Part shown: positions 29,097 to 40,091 of the stretch, piece after piece
Numbering within the stretch: the stretch's first letter is position 1
Layout of the letters: each line of letters opens with the position of its first letter
Source of the DNA: Flavobacteriales bacterium
GTDB taxonomy: Bacteria; Bacteroidota; Bacteroidia; Flavobacteriales_D; Sanyastnellaceae
Length of the DNA: 64,000 nucleotides
Direction: 5' to 3'
Assembly: GCA_016722445.1 (NCBI GenBank)
Contig: JADKIZ010000019.1
Location: forward strand, 1 to 64,000
Made by a program: the position numbers and the translations under genes
Notes under the pieces: generated by a model
The model's input: only the letters and a program-made list of their open reading frames with translations
Databases searched by the model: none
Told to the model about the DNA's origin: nothing

Positions 29097-31351
29097 TTAT
29101 TTCACGACATCGAAACGATCGAGATTCATCACTTTCACCCAAGCTGTGATGAAATCTTTCACGAATTTTTCTTTCGCATCACTGCTCGCATAAACCTCTG
29201 CAATGGCACGAAGTTCTGAATTGGAACCGAATATCAAATCGACACGAGTCGCTGAAAACTTTTTGGAACCAGTTTTTCTATCTTTTCCTTCAAACTCAAT
29301 TTTTGCATCAGATGTCGGTGTCCACACCATATTCATGTCCAAAAGATTTACAAAAAAATCATTGCTCAATGTTCCTGGACGAGTAGTGAGTACGCCTTTT
29401 GCAGAATGATCATAAATGGCATCGAGTGCACGCATTCCACCAACCAACACTGTCATTTCGGGAACTGTCAATGTGAGGAGTTGCGCTTTGTCCACCAACA
29501 ATTCCTCTGCTGGCACACTGAATTGTGTTTTGGTATAATTTCTAAAACCGTCAGCCTGTGGTTCAAGAAATGCAATCGATTTTACATCGGTTTGTTCTTG
29601 TGTTGCATCCATGCGGCCAGGTGTGAATGGAACCTCAATCGTGTACCCTGCATTTTTGCTGCAAGCTCTATGGCAGCGCAACCTCCTAGCACAATAAGAT
29701 CAGCAATGGATACTTTTTTACTTCCGGATTTCGCGTTGAAATCCCCTTGAATTTTTGTCAAGGCATTCAAAACCTTGGTGAGTTGTACCGGTTGATTCAC
29801 TTCCCAGCTTCGCATGGGTTCCAATCTGATTCTGGCTCCATTGGCTCCTCCCCTTTTATCTGAACCGCGGAAAGTAGATGCTGAAGCCCAGGCCACGGAA
29901 ACAAGTTCACTCGTTGTGAGTCCAGAACTCAAAATACTTTTTTTCAATTGCTCGATGTCTTGTTGATTGATGAGTTCGTGATTCAAAGCTGGAATCGGAT
30001 CTTGCCAGATGAGTTCCTCTTTCGGAACTTCAGGTCCCATATACCTTGATCTTGGTCCCATATCGCGGTGTGTGAGTTTGAACCAAGCTCTTGCGAATGC
30101 ATCATCAAATGCTTCAGGATGCTCCAGGAAGTTTCTTGAAATTTTCTCATATACCGGATCAAATCTCAAGGATAAATCTGTGGTGAGCATGGTTGGTTTG
30201 TGGCGTTTATTCGGATCAAAAGCATCAGGGATCAATTCCTCGTTGGTTTTCGCCACCCATTGATGTGCACCTGCCGGACTTTTCGTCAATTCCCATTCAA
30301 ACTTGAACAAAATGGTGAAAAAATCATGGCTCCATTTTGCAGGTGTGGATGTCCAGGTAACTTCCAATCCGGAAGAGATGGCGTCTTTTCCTTTCCCTGT
30401 TCCAAATGAACTATTCCAACCCAATCCTTGTGACTCTATGGGTGCAGCTTCAGGTTCTGCGCCTACATGCGATGCTGGTGCCGCACCATGTGTTTTACCA
30501 AGCGTGTGACCACCCGCAATGAGTGCTACAGTCTCTTCATCATTCATGCCCATACGAGCGAAAGTCTCGCGAATATCCTTAGCAGCAAGAAGCGGATCCG
30601 GATTACCACCCGGCCCTTCTGGATTGACATAAATCAATCCCATTTGAACTGCAGCTAGGGGATTTTCAAGTTGATGATCTTCTGAAAAGCGTTGGTTATC
30701 CAACCATTTCTTTTCTGATCCCCAATACACATCCATTTCCGGTTCCCATACATCTTCTCTTCCACCTGCAAATCCAAAGGTTTTAAATCCCATTGATTCC
30801 AGTGCCACATTGCCGGTGAGGATCATCAGATCAGCCCAAGATATCTTATTGCCATATTTCTGTTTGATTGGCCAAAGCAATCTTCTCGCTTTGTCGAGGT
30901 TGACATTGTCAGGCCAACTGTTTAACGGTGCAAAACGTTGTTGTCCTGCGCTCGCTCCTCCTCTGCCATCACCAGTGCGGTAAGTGCCCGCGCTATGCCA
31001 AGCCATTCGGATGAACAACGGTCCATAGTTACCGAAATCTGCTGGCCACCAATCTTGTGAACTGGTCATCAGTTCACGAAGATCCTTTTTCAATGCTTCA
31101 TATTCTAGCGTTGTAAATGCCTTGCGATAATTGAATCCCTGATCCATAGGATCTGATAGACTGGAATTTTGTCGAAGGACATTCAGATTGAGTTTGTTGG
31201 GCCACCAATTCAAATTGCCGGATGCGGCGGTGGCGGGTTTAGACTCCTCTAAAGAAGCGTGAAATGGACATTTTTCGATTCCTGTCATGTCTTTTTGTGC
31301 GTTAAGTGAATAGGCTGTAAGCAAGCCAAGTGCAAGTAGTAGTTTCCTCAT
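29097..31351 (-). CDS. katG: Catalase-peroxidase with export signal, one frameshift
   Basis: Heme bifunctional catalase-peroxidase, about 751 codons in two frames. It begins with a signal peptide (MRKLLLALGLLTAYSLNAQ), placing it in the periplasm. Distal heme residues are in FIRMAWHSAGTYRTGDGRGG and the adduct Trp in DWWPADFGNYG; the proximal His is in IAGGHTLGKTHG; the adduct Tyr is in LIYVNPEGPGG. The second, C-terminal peroxidase-like half is present. Frames break in the T5 run 29653-29657: one more base gives ELAAKNAGYTIEVPFTPGR and continues to VMNLDRF. Divergent from oxyR, which would activate it under peroxide. Confidence 0.95.
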
Positions 31352-31454
31352 GAAGTTGCTTTTTGGATAAACGAATTGCGTTTATGAGACAAACGTATTA
31401 TCATTGCCTTCATTTATGAAAACGATATTTTCAATACTATCATTGACAGCGTAA
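31352..31454. promoter_or_regulatory. katG-oxyR divergent control region with palindrome and direct repeats
   Basis: The 103-bp spacer holds ATAAACG-AATTG-CGTTTAT (31367-31385), a perfect 7-5-7 inverted repeat close to the katG start, and two copies of TATCATTG at 31399-31406 and 31438-31445. LysR-type proteins such as OxyR bind extended dyads between divergent promoters, so these are candidate binding sites. The repeats are seen directly; the assignment is inference. Confidence 0.45.
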
Positions 31455-32388
31455 ATGAACATACAACAATTCCAATACGTACTGGCCGTTGCCGAGAACA
31501 AACACTTCGAAACTGCAGCAGAAAAATGTTTTGTAACCCAATCTACCTTGAGCACCATGATCTCAAGATTGGAAGACGAGATTGGAATTCAAATTTTCGA
31601 TAGAAAGAAAAAACCTGTAGAAATGACTTCCGAAGGTCGCATATTGATTGAGCAATTGAAGATGATCGTCAATGAAATTGACAAGTTACAGGAACTCACG
31701 AGTGAAATTAAAGGTGAAGTGAAAGGTAATTTGAGTATTGCCGTACTGCCTACTATTGCTCCATTCTTATTGCCCTTATTCTTACAAAATTTTGCTTCGC
31801 GGTTTCCTGATTTAAACATAGTGGTAGAAGAACACACCACTGCCGAAATCTTAAATCGTATTAAGTCAAGAGAACTTGATATAGGTATCATATCAATTCC
31901 CATTCATGATGTGGATGTAACAGAACACAAACTCTATGATGAACCCTTTGTGTTTTATGATGCCGCATCTTCAGGGAAAAGCCATGTCGCGGTAAAGAAA
32001 CTTGACATGAGTAATTTGTGTCTTCTGGAGGAAGGTCATTGCATGCGAACTCAAATCATCAAGCTGTGATTTGCATAAAAAACGAATACATCATAATTTA
32101 AATTTTGAGTATAAAGCTGGTTCCATTGACAGTCTATTGCGATTCGTGAAAGTGAACAAAGCCTCAACATTGTTGCCTTATCTCGCTACAGTTGATATGA
32201 CTGATGAAGAATCAGAACATATCAGTCTATTCGCTGATCCAGTGCCGTTGCGCAGTATAGGAATTGTGGTGCATCGACATTTCGTGAAGAAGAAGATCAT
32301 GGAAATACTCAAACAGGATATCAAGGATCAAGTAATGAAACTATTGCCAGTAGCGAAATCAACAGGTAAGAAACTCAATCCATTATAA
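31455..32388 (+). CDS. oxyR: Hydrogen peroxide-sensing LysR regulator (OxyR), one frameshift
   Basis: Winged-helix N-terminus: MNIQQFQYVLAVAENKHFETAAEKCFVTQSTLSTMISRLEDEIG. The effector domain carries LLEEGHCMRTQI, whose Cys corresponds to the peroxidatic Cys199 of E. coli OxyR. The frame stops about 10 codons later and resumes at CDLHKKR, so the partner Cys (Cys208 equivalent) lies just past the break. Loss of one TG unit in AAGCTGTGTGAT would give IIKLCDLHKKR with the expected eight residues between the two Cys. The rest includes FEYKAGSIDSLLRFV, the typical OxyR core. Controls the divergent katG. Confidence 0.93.
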
Positions 32389-32392
32389 AAGT

Positions 32393-33805
32393 CTACTCTA
32401 TTTCTGAAGACTTTGCATAAACAACCTGGAACAAAGGACTGTATGTAATATTCATTCTGGCAAATTGCGCATTGATATAGACGAGGGCGCGAACTTCATG
32501 GTTGTTGTTCTTTTCAATATGCTCCACATATTTGGTCGCCATATTTTCGAACATCTGATTCGATGGCATTTCCTTTTTCATATTCAATGAAAGGATGGCT
32601 TTAGCAAGAGGTTCAAAACAAACGCTTCTATTTTTCGTCAATTCATCATTCTCCGGGTGAAAAGAATATCCCGAAACATCCAGCCATATGAGTGACTTAT
32701 CAAGTGGAATGGGACTTCTTGAAAAGCTGGATCGTTGACAGATCATGATGAAATTCTGTTTTGAATCCTTCATCAGTTCAGGTATTTCTCGTATATCGCC
32801 GATCAAATGCACCCACTTCAACTTGGCAAGCTTATTAAAATCGACACGCATCAACTTGGCTTCTTCTTCATTGATGCCATAATGATTCATCAGATCTTCA
32901 TTTGATTCCGGAGCGTAAATCAAATAACTGTAATCCTTGTTTTGTAAATCCTTTTGCGAAGCAAACGAAGGTGCATGATGGATCAATTTCAGTCCAATCT
33001 TGATGAGTTTGAAACAAGACTTCAGATTCGGGAGCCATTCTGTGATGGTTGTTTTCTTGTCGAAAATGGCTTTAGCAGCCGATTCCGCAGCATCATCGAA
33101 TGCCTGCGAGCCATTGGGTGTGCAGACTTCGATGTGATTGATCGTGATGTTTTTGTCTGGAATCGAAGCGTTGTGAAGTTGTTTGTCTAAACTGATGAGA
33201 CGAGAAGTAGTACTTTCTTCCAATCCTTCTCTGAGATAAACAAAACTTTCGGCGTTTTTCTCTGTTGCTTTCACTGATGGTCCAAAGAGCTGACGCAATG
33301 CTTGTGCCTCTGTAGCATCAATTTTTCTTCCAATCATCGCGGCGTAGAGTTCTTCCCCTCCGGGTTCCATCAATACGCGTCTTACGGATGGCGGCATCAG
33401 GTCAATTTGCATCATTTTCAATGTCATTGATGGGGAATAACCTTTCCATCTATGATATGATTGCAAAATTTGGGATCCTTCATCAAGTAATTGGAGGTGT
33501 GAAACCTCGAATGTAACCAACCTCGACTTCGCTGCTTGATCCGTTAAGGTATACGCATCATCCAACTTCAACAATCCGCCTTTGGTAGAGTGAATTGCAT
33601 CATCGAAGTGCCGCATGTCTGATATTTCATCGCCATATCTGAGATCGGAGACATTGTCTGCACGCCTTCCAACTCTTGCCAAATCAGCTACATCATCAGC
33701 ACCTCTACCGCAAGTTCTGACCAAGCCAATCATAGCGGCACCAATGGCCAAGACGACTTTTACAATTCCCCCAGCGTTGCTACCAGATGACGAAAAAAGT
33801 ATCAT
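32393..33805 (-). CDS. Hypothetical protein, 470 residues
   Basis: No family recognised. The N-terminus has a Gly/Ala-rich hydrophobic stretch (GIVKVVLAIGAAMIGLV, about 13-29) that is probably a membrane anchor, followed by a charged Asp/Arg region. The middle contains MMQIDLMPPSVRRVLMEPGG and a C-terminal half of alternating strands and helices (KWVHLIGDIREIPELM, SLIWLDVSGYSFHPEN) suggestive of a soluble alpha/beta domain. It overlaps the upstream lipoprotein gene by 4 bp (ATGA), so the two are co-translated and probably work together. Ends 4 bp from the oxyR stop, convergent. Confidence 0.65.
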   Translation of the reverse strand: MILFSSSGSNAGGIVKVVLAIGAAMIGLVRTCGRGADDVADLARVGRRADNVSDLRYGDEISDMRHFDDAIHSTKGGLLKLDDAYTLTDQAAKSRLVTFEVSHLQLLDEGSQILQSYHRWKGYSPSMTLKMMQIDLMPPSVRRVLMEPGGEELYAAMIGRKIDATEAQALRQLFGPSVKATEKNAESFVYLREGLEESTTSRLISLDKQLHNASIPDKNITINHIEVCTPNGSQAFDDAAESAAKAIFDKKTTITEWLPNLKSCFKLIKIGLKLIHHAPSFASQKDLQNKDYSYLIYAPESNEDLMNHYGINEEEAKLMRVDFNKLAKLKWVHLIGDIREIPELMKDSKQNFIMICQRSSFSRSPIPLDKSLIWLDVSGYSFHPENDELTKNRSVCFEPLAKAILSLNMKKEMPSNQMFENMATKYVEHIEKNNNHEVRALVYINAQFARMNITYSPLFQVVYAKSSEIE

Positions 33806-34413
33806 TTACTTTTTGATTTTGACATGACTTCGATGATTTTCTCCCGATCTTCTTCCTTCCAATATTCTTGAATGTCAAGATTGACTTTGATGAATTTTAC
33901 ATTGGCATTTTTATTGGCTTTGGCCAAATCCTCCCAAACCTTCACATGATCTTCATTCAACTTGCCTGTCCACACAGTCCAATATGACAACACAAAAAAG
34001 TCTGCGCCATCGGGCATTTCCACGGCATTTCCCTTCAAATCGAGGAAATTTTTCCATTCTTCCTGCAATGTCAATGTATCTGGCTGATTGTATACAGTGT
34101 TCAGATTCAATGCTGGAATCAAACCGAATAGTCCTGCATTACATGATGTATCTGCCTGGCGGTATTCAATGTACTTTCCTTTGCTGTCGTAAATAGAACA
34201 ATCTGGAAGTCCTTGTTTGTCGAGCGCTTGAAGAAAATGTTTGGAGTCGATGGTGACTATGTTATCCGTATCCAATCCATACTTTTTCGCTTTTTTCAGA
34301 ATGGTTTTCTCATTTTCAACATCCGGATTTTTGATTCCATACATTTTTTTCATGATAGGTTGACAACCTGTGAGCAGGAGAATAACGATGGAAAAACAAA
34401 ACGGACGTATCAT
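33802..34413 (-). CDS. Hypothetical lipoprotein, possible thioredoxin-like fold
   Basis: Protein of 203 residues with signal and lipobox LLLTGC. A DKQGLPDCSIYDSKGKYIEY segment, SCNAGLF, and FVLSYWTVWTGKLN followed by KVWEDLAKANKNANVKFIKVNLD have the strand-helix-strand order of a thioredoxin-like domain but without a CxxC. First gene of a coupled pair with the 470-residue protein. Function unknown. Confidence 0.62.
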   Translation of the reverse strand: MIRPFCFSIVILLLTGCQPIMKKMYGIKNPDVENEKTILKKAKKYGLDTDNIVTIDSKHFLQALDKQGLPDCSIYDSKGKYIEYRQADTSCNAGLFGLIPALNLNTVYNQPDTLTLQEEWKNFLDLKGNAVEMPDGADFFVLSYWTVWTGKLNEDHVKVWEDLAKANKNANVKFIKVNLDIQEYWKEEDREKIIEVMSKSKSK

Positions 34414-34650
34414 AAAGCAATTTATTTGCTCAAATATAATTAGCCTTCAATTCATTTGTAGCAGCTTGTCCGCTACGATGCTGGATACAATTGAGTTTCG
34501 TATTAGTTAGCTGATATGAAAGACTGCCCTTTTTCCAACCTTCATGAGCGAATATGCAATGAAAATATAAGCAGTGGAAAATTCAACAATGACGAACTAG
34601 CCTATGTTGTTTTATGGTTGGAATACCAATGCTAAAATGAGAAGATCGCT

Positions 34651-35151
34651 CTATGCTGTTCGACAATGAAACATATTGTAATCAGTGGCTGGAATATTCT
34701 TCTCAATACCCAAAGACCTCAACATCGTGATGATTTGTCCACGATGAAATGTGCTGTGATTCACCACATGTAAGATGTATTCATATCTGCTGCATTCATT
34801 CTTGGCCCAAGGCATATTCAACTGTAATTTCTCGGTCAGGTCATTTTCATCATAAGCGCTGAAGGTCATTTTCATCGCTTCGGATTGTGTATTCAATTCG
34901 GACATGATTTGTTCTGCCTTGTTTTCGAAAACGGACCAATCAAAGGCGGATATATCTTGGCGTTGAATGAATAAATGCCAGAATTTTTGCGTCCTCAACA
35001 TGTGCTGTAAGGTCAAGTCAATGCTGGGAAAACTTGAAAACGTCTTTTGATAAAGTAATTGGCTATCCAATTGAGAGAGTCGATGAGTGACTTTATTGTT
35101 CGCCCATGCATTGAATTCAGCGTAGTTGGATATCAGTGTAACAAGGCCCAT
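34651..35151 (-). CDS. DinB-family protein
   Basis: Protein of 166 residues. Helical DinB fold with metal-site histidines in the typical places: LTLQHMLRTQKFWH (about 47-60) and VVNHSTFHRGQIITMLRSLG (about 130-150), plus the terminal PATDYNMF motif of this subfamily. Metal-dependent hydrolase or thiol-transferase activity is the family expectation. Second DinB protein in the window, only distantly similar to the one at 18.9 kb. It lies 27 bp after DUF4256 on the same strand. Confidence 0.88.
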   Translation of the reverse strand: MGLVTLISNYAEFNAWANNKVTHRLSQLDSQLLYQKTFSSFPSIDLTLQHMLRTQKFWHLFIQRQDISAFDWSVFENKAEQIMSELNTQSEAMKMTFSAYDENDLTEKLQLNMPWAKNECSRYEYILHVVNHSTFHRGQIITMLRSLGIEKNIPATDYNMFHCRTA

Positions 35152-35178
35152 AATAAGTATATTGGTTTTGGTGATGCG

Positions 35179-35736
35179 TCAAATGCGTATAGAAGCACGG
35201 AATCCTCTGGCTGCATAATAAGATTGAGCGCCGTTGTGATAGATAAAAACATGGTCATATCTTTTATCACCGAAAATTGCCCCGCCCAATTTGCGAATAG
35301 GTGCTGGCGTGATCAACCAACTGGATGTCTTCAAATCAAACTCACCCAATTCCTGCAAGGATCTGTATTCTTCTTCATTGAGTACAGTTACTCCCATTTC
35401 TTCGGCCATATCCAAAGCCGTGTTTTCGGGTTGATGTTCCTTTCTGGATTCCCATCCTGCCCTGTCGTAACAAAAACTCCTCCTGCCTTTTGGACTTTCT
35501 TCTGAACAATCGAAAAAGATGAATTCACCGCTCTTTTTGTCATAACCCACCACATCCGGTTCCCCTCCTGTCTTTTCCATTTCGTTGAGCGACCAGAGTT
35601 TGTCAGGCGATGATTCCAATTTCATCAAGACATTTTTCCAATCCAAGCCTTTGTGTCTGCCCGGATTTTTCTCAAATCGTTTCTGAAGCGTTTTGAGTAA
35701 CTCGTTGCGTTCTGTTGTGGTGATTTTTTTTGCCAT
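35179..35736 (-). CDS. DUF4256 family protein
   Basis: Protein of 185 residues, cytoplasmic. Family blocks are clear: LLKTLQKRFEKNPGRHKGLDW, LWSLNEMEKTGGEPDVVGYD, FFDCSEESPKGRRSFCYDRAGWESRKEH, and RYDHVFIYHNGAQSYYAARGFRASIRI at the C-terminus. Length is normal and the frame is intact. The family has no assigned function. Probably co-transcribed with the DinB gene downstream. Confidence 0.9.
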   Translation of the reverse strand: MAKKITTTERNELLKTLQKRFEKNPGRHKGLDWKNVLMKLESSPDKLWSLNEMEKTGGEPDVVGYDKKSGEFIFFDCSEESPKGRRSFCYDRAGWESRKEHQPENTALDMAEEMGVTVLNEEEYRSLQELGEFDLKTSSWLITPAPIRKLGGAIFGDKRYDHVFIYHNGAQSYYAARGFRASIRI

Positions 35737-35970
35737 GCTGTTTATTCAATTCAATGTGGTGTGCAAAGATTTAAAATGATTTGAAAGGGTAAATTTGTTT
35801 CAACTGTGCTTTATACACTTTTGATGAATGGTAAAATAAACATGTCTGCGTTCTGTTATTTGCGGGCCTTGTATCAACTCCTTATGTTTGTTAGCTTTCA
35901 ACTACCTGGTTGAGAAAAGCCGTCAGGCCCTGCAAATATTGGGATTGACTATGAATTATACCTTGATTTT

Positions 35971-38354
35971 ATGTTAAAAACCACCACCAAATTTTTACTC
36001 GTTATTTTATTCATGTTCCCGATGGTCTTGTTGGCACAGAACAAATTCACGGTGAGCGGGACGATATATGAAAAGGGAAGCGACGAAACCTTGCCTGGCG
36101 TTGTGGTCGTCAATCTGAACGACAATTCCGGAACGGTGAGCAATCCATTTGGTTTCTATTCCATCACACTTCCCGAAGGTTCGGTTAAACTGGCATATCA
36201 GTTCGTGGGTTATGCCACTGTAGTTCGGGAAATCGAATTGAAATCCAATTTGATCATTGATATCAGGTTGGAAAACACTGCCTTGTTGCAGGAAGTGGAA
36301 ATCAGCGCTGAAGTGCAGGAACGCATCAGCGAAGAAACACGGATGAGTACAATTGACATCCCCATTGATCAGATCAAAAACATCCCAGCACTTTTGGGAG
36401 AAAAAGATGTGTTAAAAGTGATTCAATTGATGCCTGGTGTTCAAAAAGGAAGTGAAGGGCAAACAGGTTTCTATGTTCGTGGTGGTGGACCTGATCAAAA
36501 CCTCATCATGTTGGATGATGCTACCGTGTACAATGCGAATCACCTTTTTGGATTTTTCTCCATCTTCAATGGTGATGCCTTAAAAAGTGTTGAGCTCACC
36601 AAAGGTGGATTTCCTGCTCGCTACGGCGGAAGATTGAGCAGCGTGTTGGAAATGCGGATGAAGGATGGCAACAAAGAAAAACTCCATGGCGAAGCAGGCA
36701 TTGGATTGTTGTCATCGCGAATAACACTGGAAGGTCCGGTGAAAAAGGGCGTCAGTTCGTTCCTGGTTTCCGGAAGACGCACTTACATCGACATACTCGC
36801 GCAGCCATTTATCATGGCAGCGAGTGATGGTGCCATGGCTGGCTATTTTTTCTATGACTTCAATGCGAAATACAATCACGTGATTGATTCTCTGAATAGA
36901 ATTTATGTGAGTGGATATTTTGGAAAAGACAAATTCTATTTCCGCGATCGACGTTCCGATGATCAATTGTCGAAAGGAAGTTTCCTATGGGGCAATGCGA
37001 CTGCAACGGCCAGATGGAATCACATTCACAACGAAAAGGTATTTTCCAATACCTCACTCATTTTTACGAATTACGATCTTTCCATCAAAGTGAGAGAAGA
37101 AATTGATCAGGATGATTTTTACGAATTGCGCTACAGAAGCGGCATTCAGGATTACAGCGTCAAATATGATCTGGACATCATTCCCAATCCCAACCATTAT
37201 ATACGCACCGGTGCTATAGCCATTTATCATCTATTCCGACCGAGTGCTGTTGTGGTGAAAGGTTCGGACATGAATGAAAATATCAGCAACGAAGAAAAAA
37301 TACCTTCGTTGGAATCTGCTGTATATATTGAAGATGATTGGGGTATGACAGATCGACTGAAAGTCAATTATGGCATCAGGTTGAGTCAATATCTCGCACA
37401 GAAAAAAACATACCTGCGACCTGAACCTCGTATTGCAGCGCGTTTCATGCTTGCCAAAGATTTGTCGGTGAAAGGAAGTTATGCCATCATGAATCAGTAT
37501 GTGCATTTGCTCTCGAACACAGGAGCCAATCTTCCAACGGATTTGTGGGTGCCGGCTACGGAGCGCATTGGTCCACAGCAATCACAACAATTTGCACTTG
37601 GACTCGCACGTGATTTGCCAAAACACGGCTTGATGGTTTCACTGGAAGGGTATTATAAAACCATGGATGGCGTGATCAGTTATACTGAAGGCGCTTCATT
37701 CCTGGACGTTGGTGCACAAAATGCAGATGATGATCCTTTAAAGTGGCAAGACAATGTCACCACAGGTCAAGGGAAAAGTTATGGTGCTGAATTTTTAATT
37801 CAGAAAAAAAGAGGTAAATGGAATGGCTGGATTGGCTATACGTTGTCATGGACCAAACTGCAATTCGATGATTTGAATTTTGGTAAAGAATTTTTCGCAC
37901 GATATGATAGAAGACACGACATTTCAGTTGTGGGTATTTATACTTTGAATGAAAGACTTACCCTTTCTGCAACTTGGGTTTATGGCACAGGACAGGCGAT
38001 CACCATGCCACTTGCCACGTACATTGCGGAGCGCCCTTATCCTTCATTTGACAATACAGGTACGAATAGCGGAAACTACTTTGGATATTATTCCGCACAG
38101 GATTATGGCGAAAGAATGCATTCAGGATGAAAGCCTACCATCGTCTTGATATCGCGATGCAATGGCACAAGAAACTCAAACGTTGTGAGAAAACATTTGA
38201 ACTTGGATTCTATAATATGTACAATCGCAAGAATCCATTCTACTATTATATTGATTCGACCTATGATTCAAATAGTGGCAAGGTGACCAACAAGCTCATG
38301 CAGATGTCACTCTTTCCAATTCTTCCAAGTTTTACATGGACCTATAAATGGTAA
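35971..38354 (+). CDS. TonB-dependent outer membrane receptor, one frameshift near the C-terminus
   Basis: About 794 codons. Signal peptide to VLLAQ, then a carboxypeptidase-like regulatory domain (about 27-105: FTVSGTIYEKGSDETLPGVV), a plug (GEKDVLKVIQLMPGVQKGSEGQTGFYVRGGGPDQN) and a 22-strand-type barrel. The frame breaks near 38120; one added A gives GERNAFRMKAYHRLDIAM, the usual strand, and continues to FTWTYKW, the terminal aromatic. The receptor is followed at once by a DUF4249 lipoprotein, its usual partner. Imported ligand unknown. Confidence 0.93.
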
Positions 38355-38359
38355 TCACG

Positions 38360-39178
38360 ATGAAAAAAAATATCATATACCTGTCATTTGTTTTGTTTTT
38401 GATGACATTGTCATCCTGCCAGATGATGGTGGAAGTGGACGTTCCCAAACAAGATCCGAAGTTGGTTGTCTTCTGTTTTCTAACCCCAGATGATGAAAAG
38501 ATCCGGGTGATCGTGCGCACGAGTTCACCGCTTTTCTCTGATGAAAATCTCGACAGTTGGTCCGTGAAGGATGATGCAACGGTGACATTATCCCGTCCAA
38601 ATCAATCGGTAAACATTCCATTCGTGGTGGATATGCTCACGTACGAGCTGGATGCAGCGTCATTTCCGATCATACCAGGAGAAACCTATCAATTGGAGGT
38701 GAGTGCCCCTGGTTACAAACCTGTGATCGCTACTACAAGAGTTCCATTACAGATTCCGGTTTTTACAGTGAATACAGTAACCCAATCGGAACAAACCAAT
38801 CAAAACGGTTATACGGAGCTCGTTCACAAATTTGATTTGAGGTGGTTAGATACACCTGGGCAGGAGGACTTTTATGAAGTGAGTATACAGCGATATGAAT
38901 CAGAACTGCAGTATTTCCCGGTAACGGATGAGTATCATGACGGAGAAACGGTTGCGATCAGTCCTATTGTGTTGAATAGTCCGGATGGCGGCACACAAGA
39001 ACCATTTCGGGTCTACCTGTTACACACCACAGAAGATTACTACCTCTACAAAAATTCGTTGGAAAACCTCAATTTTGGTGATCCGTTTTCAGAGCCATCG
39101 CTTTTATACAGCAATATCGAAAACGGATTGGGGTGTTTTACCTCCTATGTTGGAAGTTCGGTATTAATCATTCCATAA
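38360..39178 (+). CDS. DUF4249 lipoprotein, receptor partner
   Basis: About 272 residues starting at MKKNIIYLSFVLFLMTL; lipobox LSSC. Typical DUF4249 opening: VEVDVPKQDPKLVVFCFLTPDDEKIRVIV, then KDDATVTLS, GETYQLEVSAPGY and TRVP. An in-frame start four codons upstream overlaps the receptor stop, so the genes are translationally linked. Probably a surface-exposed lipoprotein that caps or assists the TonB receptor. Confidence 0.88.
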   Translation: MKKNIIYLSFVLFLMTLSSCQMMVEVDVPKQDPKLVVFCFLTPDDEKIRVIVRTSSPLFSDENLDSWSVKDDATVTLSRPNQSVNIPFVVDMLTYELDAASFPIIPGETYQLEVSAPGYKPVIATTRVPLQIPVFTVNTVTQSEQTNQNGYTELVHKFDLRWLDTPGQEDFYEVSIQRYESELQYFPVTDEYHDGETVAISPIVLNSPDGGTQEPFRVYLLHTTEDYYLYKNSLENLNFGDPFSEPSLLYSNIENGLGCFTSYVGSSVLIIP

Positions 39179-39207
39179 CAACCACATAAAGGATGTTCAG
39201 AATCTAA

Positions 39208-39717
39208 TCATTTTTCTGCATGATCGTTTAAGAGTCGAAGTGCACGCTCGTCCACTACCCTACCATTTTCGTCAAGCATTTTATCGATGTCAGACAATTT
39301 AGGTTGTGCATAGTGAACCATGAGCCGCAAATAATGCAAGACACCAGTGAGATGTTCTTCACCTCGTAGATTTCCAGCGTGACCGTCTGATACACCGATG
39401 ATTCCCGCCCTTTTTTCCCTGAAATACTTTGGTGGGATGGTATCCAGGAAGGTTTTTAGAATACCCGGATAACTTCCATTGTACTCCGGAATGATGAATA
39501 CAAATACTTCAGCAGGAGCGATGAATTCATCGATGATTGCTTGCATGTCAGCACTGACAGTTTTATACATCTCCGGATGCAAAAATCCCACTGGCAATTG
39601 CCCCATTGAAAAAAACCGAACGTCGGCTCCTTTATCTTTTAAAATTTGATGGTATTCTCTGGAAACATCCTCTGAACGAGAATTGTTGCGATTGGTCGAT
39701 GAGATGATGGTGATCAT
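39208..39717 (-). CDS. NADPH-dependent FMN reductase family protein
   Basis: About 169 residues from MITIISSTNRNNSRS, the phosphate-binding loop of flavodoxin-like reductases; a longer start is open but not needed. VFIIPEYNGSYPGILKTFLDTIPPKYF is the second flavin-contact block, followed by GIIGVSDGHAGNLRG. Uses NAD(P)H to reduce FMN or quinone-like substrates. Convergent with the DUF4249 gene. The gap to the next module (39718-40091) shows no gene. Confidence 0.88.
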   Translation of the reverse strand: MITIISSTNRNNSRSEDVSREYHQILKDKGADVRFFSMGQLPVGFLHPEMYKTVSADMQAIIDEFIAPAEVFVFIIPEYNGSYPGILKTFLDTIPPKYFREKRAGIIGVSDGHAGNLRGEEHLTGVLHYLRLMVHYAQPKLSDIDKMLDENGRVVDERALRLLNDHAEK

Positions 39718-40091
39718 GCGGTGAGCAAAAATAATGGTAACAGAACAAGTCAACATGTAGTATTGTTCAATTGGGAAATCATGATGGAATTGGCCATTTG
39801 ATGATCTAGAACCAATGGAACGCCCAAGTCATCTCCGTTACCAACTACACCTCATTTTGCCATGCTTTAGAAGACGGCACATGGAGCAGAACTATCACAC
39901 CAACATTTGAGATTTACCGCGCATTGGAACTTTGAGAAATTCTCAACATCTATATAGATCGAACATCGCACCTGCTGGTTTATTATGCATATAGCATTCC
40001 ACTCAATTTTCATTTAGTTGCTTCCGCATTAGATAGAAATTTCTTCTTCCTTGGAACCTGATCGTTCACATTTCGAGAAGCAGTTCAATAA

